Source: an uncultured Oscillibacter sp.
GTDB lineage: Bacteria; Bacillota; Clostridia; Oscillospirales; Oscillospiraceae
Direction: 5' to 3'
DNA length: 42,266 nucleotides
Assembly (NCBI RefSeq): GCF_900544955.1
Contig: NZ_UQXD01000019.1
Location: 1-42,266, forward strand
The notes under the pieces were generated by a model. That model had not been told where the DNA came from, did not search any database, and was given only the letters and a program-made list of their open reading frames with translations. Numbering within the stretch: the stretch's first letter is position 1; each line of letters begins with the position of its first letter. Position numbers and translations under genes: made by a program. Of this stretch, positions 39,395 to 42,266 are shown piece after piece.

Positions 39395-40414
39395 ATGAAA
39401 AACTTCCGTAAACTGCTTTCCGCCGCTCTGGCGCTGACGCTGACCCTCTCCCTGGCCGCCTGCGGCGGCAAGACCGAGCCCCCCGCCCCCGGCGGCGACG
39501 GTCCCTCCCAGCCCGAGCCCGCCGGGAAATTCCTCATCGGCATCTCCCAGTACGGCGAGCACGCCTCCCTGGACAACTGCCGCATCGGCTTCCTCCAGGG
39601 CCTGGAACAGGCCGGACTGGTGGAGGGCACCGACTACGAGATCGACTACCAGAACGCCGGGTTTGACGACGCCATCGCCACCCAGATCGGCCAGAGCTTC
39701 TCCGCCGAGGACGCGGATTTGATGGTGGGTATCGCCACCCCCTCCGCCGTGGCCTGCTACGCCGCCGCCGAGGATAAGGACATCCCCGTGATCTTCACCG
39801 CCATCACCGATCCCGCCCAGGCCAAGCTGGACACCGGCAACGTCACCGGCACCTCCGACAAGCTGCCGGTGGAGGCCCAGCTGGACCTGATCCGCCAGAT
39901 GCAGCCCAACGCCAAGACCATCGGCATCCTCTACACCACCAGCGAGCCCAACTCCGTCTCCGCCATCGCCGAGTACCAGGAGAAGGCCCCCGATTACGGC
40001 TTCACCGTGGAGGTCCTGGGCGTCACCGCCCAGTCTGAGGTCACCCAGGCCGCCGACACCCTGATCTCCCGCGGCGTGGACTGCTTCACCAACCTGACCG
40101 ACAACACCGTGGTGGGCGTGCTGCCCGCCATTCTGGAGAAGACCAACGAGGCCGGCATCCCCGTCTACGGCTCCGAGGTGGAGCAGGTGAAGATCGGCTG
40201 CGTGGCCGCCGCCGGACTGGACTACGTGCAGCTGGGCATCCAGACCGGCCTGATGGCCGCCAAGATCCTCCGGGGGGAGGCCACCTGCCAGGACCTGCCC
40301 TATGAGACCATCTCCGAGTACGGTATCTACGTAAACGCCGAGTCCCTGGACGCCATGGGCATCGTCGTCCCCGCCGCCGTGGCGGAGCGGGCCGTGGAGG
40401 CCGGCCAGGCCTGA
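39395..40414 (+). CDS. trpX: ABC transporter substrate-binding lipoprotein (TrpX-like)
   Basis: A 339-residue lipoprotein with signal sequence and lipobox LAAC (C23), an acidic/proline linker, and the two-lobe binding fold of the PF04392 family (start KFLIGISQYGEHASLDNCR, then QNAGFDDAIATQIGQSF, GIATPSAVACYAAAEDKDIP, IGILYTTSEPNS). Members with this operon structure and a UGG T-box are predicted tryptophan (aromatic amino acid) binding proteins (TrpX). The T-box directly upstream supports tryptophan here. GGAGA precedes the ATG. A 110-base gap with a hairpin separates it from the permease. Confidence 0.85.
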   Translation: MKNFRKLLSAALALTLTLSLAACGGKTEPPAPGGDGPSQPEPAGKFLIGISQYGEHASLDNCRIGFLQGLEQAGLVEGTDYEIDYQNAGFDDAIATQIGQSFSAEDADLMVGIATPSAVACYAAAEDKDIPVIFTAITDPAQAKLDTGNVTGTSDKLPVEAQLDLIRQMQPNAKTIGILYTTSEPNSVSAIAEYQEKAPDYGFTVEVLGVTAQSEVTQAADTLISRGVDCFTNLTDNTVVGVLPAILEKTNEAGIPVYGSEVEQVKIGCVAAAGLDYVQLGIQTGLMAAKILRGEATCQDLPYETISEYGIYVNAESLDAMGIVVPAAVAERAVEAGQA

Positions 40415-40454
40415 GCATCGACCGCATTTCGCCGCATCCCGCTGTCATCCGCCG

Positions 40455-40480
40455 CTCTCCGCCGCAACCGTGGCGGAGAG
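40455..40480 (+). other. Intercistronic hairpin between trpX and trpY
   Basis: A 9-bp stem CTCTCCGCC/GGCGGAGAG (40455-40463 with 40472-40480), extended by GCCG/CGGC beyond a small internal loop. No T-run. Hairpins here often protect the more abundant binding-protein message from decay. Confidence 0.6.
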
Positions 40481-40524
40481 TTCCGGCGTCTTTGCAGCCC
40501 ATTATCTTTTGAGGAGGGGTCTCC

Positions 40525-41463
40525 ATGACGGACCTGCTGATCAGTACCCTGACCCAGGGCCTGGTCTACGCGCTGATCTCCTTCGGCGTGTATATCACCT
40601 ATTCCATTCTGGACTTTCCCGACCTGGGGGTGGACGGCACCTTTCCCCTGGGCGCCGCCGTCACCGCCGTGCTGCTGACCAAGGGAGTCAACCCCTGGCT
40701 GACGCTGCCCATCGCCCTGCTGGTGGGGGGCCTGGCGGGACTGTTCACCGGGTTCATCCACGTGCGGCTGGGGGTGCGGAACCTGCTGGCGGGCATCATC
40801 ACCATGACCGCCCTGTTCTCCGTGAACCTCCAGATCGCCGGGTCCAACCTGACGGTGGACCGGGGCACCGACACCATCTTCACCTCCGCCCCGGTGATGG
40901 CCCTGCTGGGGAACCTCACCTTGATGGAGCGGAAGCTGCTGGTGTCGCTGGTGCTGGTGGTGGCGGTGAAGGTGCTGATGGACCTGTATTTCAGGACCAA
41001 GTCCGGCCTGCTGCTGCGGGCGGTGGGGGACAACGCGGGGCTGGTGACCACCCTGGCCAAGGACCGGGGCACCGTGAAAATTCTGGGCCTGGTGCTGGCC
41101 AACGCCCTGGTGGCCCTGGCGGGCTGCGTGGCCTGCCACGAACAGCGCAGCTTCTCCGCTACCATGGGCACCGGCCAGCTGGTGTACGGCCTGGCGGCGG
41201 TCATCATCGGCGTGTCCGCCGTGGGCTTTTTCACCGGCTCCCCGGTGGCCCGGGGGATGCGGCGCCTGCCGGTGCTGAAATGGCTGGCCTCTCCCGCGGG
41301 CACCACCGCCGTCATCCTGGGCAGCATCCTCTACAAGCTGTGCATCCAGGTGGCGCTGAGCCTGGGCCTGCCCGCCAACATGATGAAGCTCATCACCGCC
41401 GTGCTGTTTTTGCTGGTGCTGGTGCTGTCCGGACGGAAGGGGGAGGAGATTATCCATGCTTGA
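40525..41463 (+). CDS. trpY: ABC transporter permease (TrpY-like)
   Basis: A 312-residue membrane protein with about eight helices, similar to branched-chain-type permeases of the LivH fold (VYALISFGVYITYSILDFPD, GAAVTAVLLTKGVNPWL, VRNLLAGIITMTALFSVN, SGLLLRAVGDNAGLVTTLA). Together with trpX and trpZ it forms an importer of the TrpXYZ type. GAGGAGGGG precedes the ATG; the gene overlaps the ATPase gene by 8 bases. Confidence 0.86.
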   Translation: MTDLLISTLTQGLVYALISFGVYITYSILDFPDLGVDGTFPLGAAVTAVLLTKGVNPWLTLPIALLVGGLAGLFTGFIHVRLGVRNLLAGIITMTALFSVNLQIAGSNLTVDRGTDTIFTSAPVMALLGNLTLMERKLLVSLVLVVAVKVLMDLYFRTKSGLLLRAVGDNAGLVTTLAKDRGTVKILGLVLANALVALAGCVACHEQRSFSATMGTGQLVYGLAAVIIGVSAVGFFTGSPVARGMRRLPVLKWLASPAGTTAVILGSILYKLCIQVALSLGLPANMMKLITAVLFLLVLVLSGRKGEEIIHA

Positions 41464-42220
41464 GGTACGGGAGATCACGAAGATTTACAACCCCGGCACC
41501 GTTACGGAGCAGCGGCTCTTCGACCGCTTCTCCCTGACGGTGGAGGACGGCCAGTTTGTGGCCATCGTGGGCAGCAACGGCAGCGGCAAGACCTCCCTGC
41601 TCAACATCATCTGCGGCTCCATCCCCGTGGAGGGGGGAGACGTGCTGGTGGGCGGGGAGAGCATCGCCAAAAAGAAGGACTACCAGCGCTATGCCTCCAT
41701 GGGCCGGGTGTACCAAAACCCGGCGGCGGGGACCTGCCCCAACCTCACCATGCTGGAGAACCTCTCCCTGGCGGACAACAAGGGCAAGCCCTTCGGGCTG
41801 ACCCGGGGCGTGAACAGGGCCCGCCGGGCCTTTTACCAGGAGCAGCTGCAATCCCTGGGCCTGGGGCTGGAGGATAAGCTGGATGTGAAGATGGGGGCCC
41901 TCTCCGGCGGCCAGCGCCAGGCGGTGGCGCTGCTGATGGCCACCATGACGCCGCTGAAATTCCTGATTCTGGATGAGCACACGGCGGCGCTGGACCCCAA
42001 GACCGCGGAGGTCATCATGGAGCTGACGAACCAGGTGGTGCGGGAGAAACAGCTCACCGCCATGATGGTGACCCACAACCTCCGCTACGCCGTGGAGTAC
42101 GGCGACCGGGTGCTGATGATGAGCCAGGGCCGGGTGGTGCTGGACCGGGCCGGGGCGGAGAAGGCCGCCACTTCCATCGACGATATCCTGGGCATGTTCA
42201 ACCGGATTTCCATGGAGTGA
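41456..42220 (+). CDS. trpZ: ABC transporter ATP-binding protein (TrpZ-like)
   Basis: A 254-residue ABC ATPase: Walker A GSNGSGKT (39-46), Q-loop region near 85 (GRVYQNPAAGTCP), signature LSGGQRQAV, Walker B FLILDEHTAALDP (with H in place of the common P) and the switch histidine in MVTHNLRYA. It energises the tryptophan importer. It starts 8 bases before the permease stop, a coupled arrangement. Confidence 0.9.
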   Translation: MLEVREITKIYNPGTVTEQRLFDRFSLTVEDGQFVAIVGSNGSGKTSLLNIICGSIPVEGGDVLVGGESIAKKKDYQRYASMGRVYQNPAAGTCPNLTMLENLSLADNKGKPFGLTRGVNRARRAFYQEQLQSLGLGLEDKLDVKMGALSGGQRQAVALLMATMTPLKFLILDEHTAALDPKTAEVIMELTNQVVREKQLTAMMVTHNLRYAVEYGDRVLMMSQGRVVLDRAGAEKAATSIDDILGMFNRISME

Positions 42221-42243
42221 GCGGGGCCGGACAGAGCGAAAAA

Positions 42244-42266
42244 GCGGGCCTGCCGCATGTGCGGCA
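42244..42266 (+). terminator. Terminator of the trpXYZ unit, cut by the window end
   Basis: GCGGGCC followed by the palindrome TGCCGCATGTGCGGCA runs to the last base. The rest of the right arm would lie outside the window. Confidence 0.55.

Overview
The window is visibly G+C-rich and its gene content points to an anaerobic, endospore-forming member of the Clostridia, most like the high-GC Oscillospiraceae (Oscillibacter / Flavonifractor / Lawsonibacter type). The evidence is a complete Rnf ion-pumping complex, a CIRCE-controlled hrcA-grpE-dnaK-dnaJ operon, a spoVAC gene behind a SigG-like promoter, a T-box leader, ECF-type vitamin uptake genes, HemW, and -35/-10 promoters with 17-base spacing. 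The genus is an inference; no 16S or species marker lies in the window.

Layout. 1-1086: tail of an ECF-type transporter S component converging on a DUF975 membrane protein. 1278-6625: rnfCDGEAB with its promoter and terminator. 6629-8687: a tetrahydrofolate riboswitch, folT and folC. 8760-16066: CIRCE/HrcA-type heat-shock operon running on into a PHP phosphatase, rpiB and a DUF4015-type protein. 16067-16529: a non-coding tandem array of large hairpins with a period of about 207 bases. 16530-18983 (minus): an MBL-fold hydrolase, a YbjQ protein, three tandem paralogous small membrane proteins and a membrane-anchored MerR regulator with a textbook 19-bp-spacer operator. 19104-22589: mutY, three small unknown genes, tdk and a PflX-like radical SAM protein. 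22641-24909 (minus): a CmpB-like membrane protein and hemW. 25032-25469: an isolated spoVAC. 25548-27250: a two-gene unit, HNH endonuclease plus DGQHR (DndB-like) protein, with its own promoter, paired AGATCT palindromes and terminators on both sides. 27282-28626 (minus): a cation/proton antiporter behind a fluoride riboswitch. 28623-29437: an XRE regulator with two palindromic operators. 29637-38461: a divergent type II topoisomerase pair separated by a secreted DUF1266 protein and a small membrane protein, then YitT, LUD-domain and lipoprotein genes. 38489-38828: tRNA-Gly(GCC) followed by direct and inverted fragments of itself. 38953-42220: a tryptophan T-box leader and a TrpXYZ-type ABC importer.

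How the genes work together. Much of the window is ordinary anaerobic housekeeping (energy conservation, folate, protein quality control, DNA repair), but it is unusually rich in RNA-level control: a THF riboswitch, a fluoride riboswitch with an overlapping terminator, a Trp T-box, and an intercistronic hairpin in the dnaK operon.

The best candidates for something undescribed are the HNH + DGQHR gene pair, the ladder of MerR-linked small membrane paralogs, the 207-base hairpin array, the tRNA-Gly debris containing a 20-base perfect antisense to the tRNA, and a second T-box-like segment with a short upstream ORF in front of the tryptophan transporter. All assignments come from reading the sequence; no database search was run.
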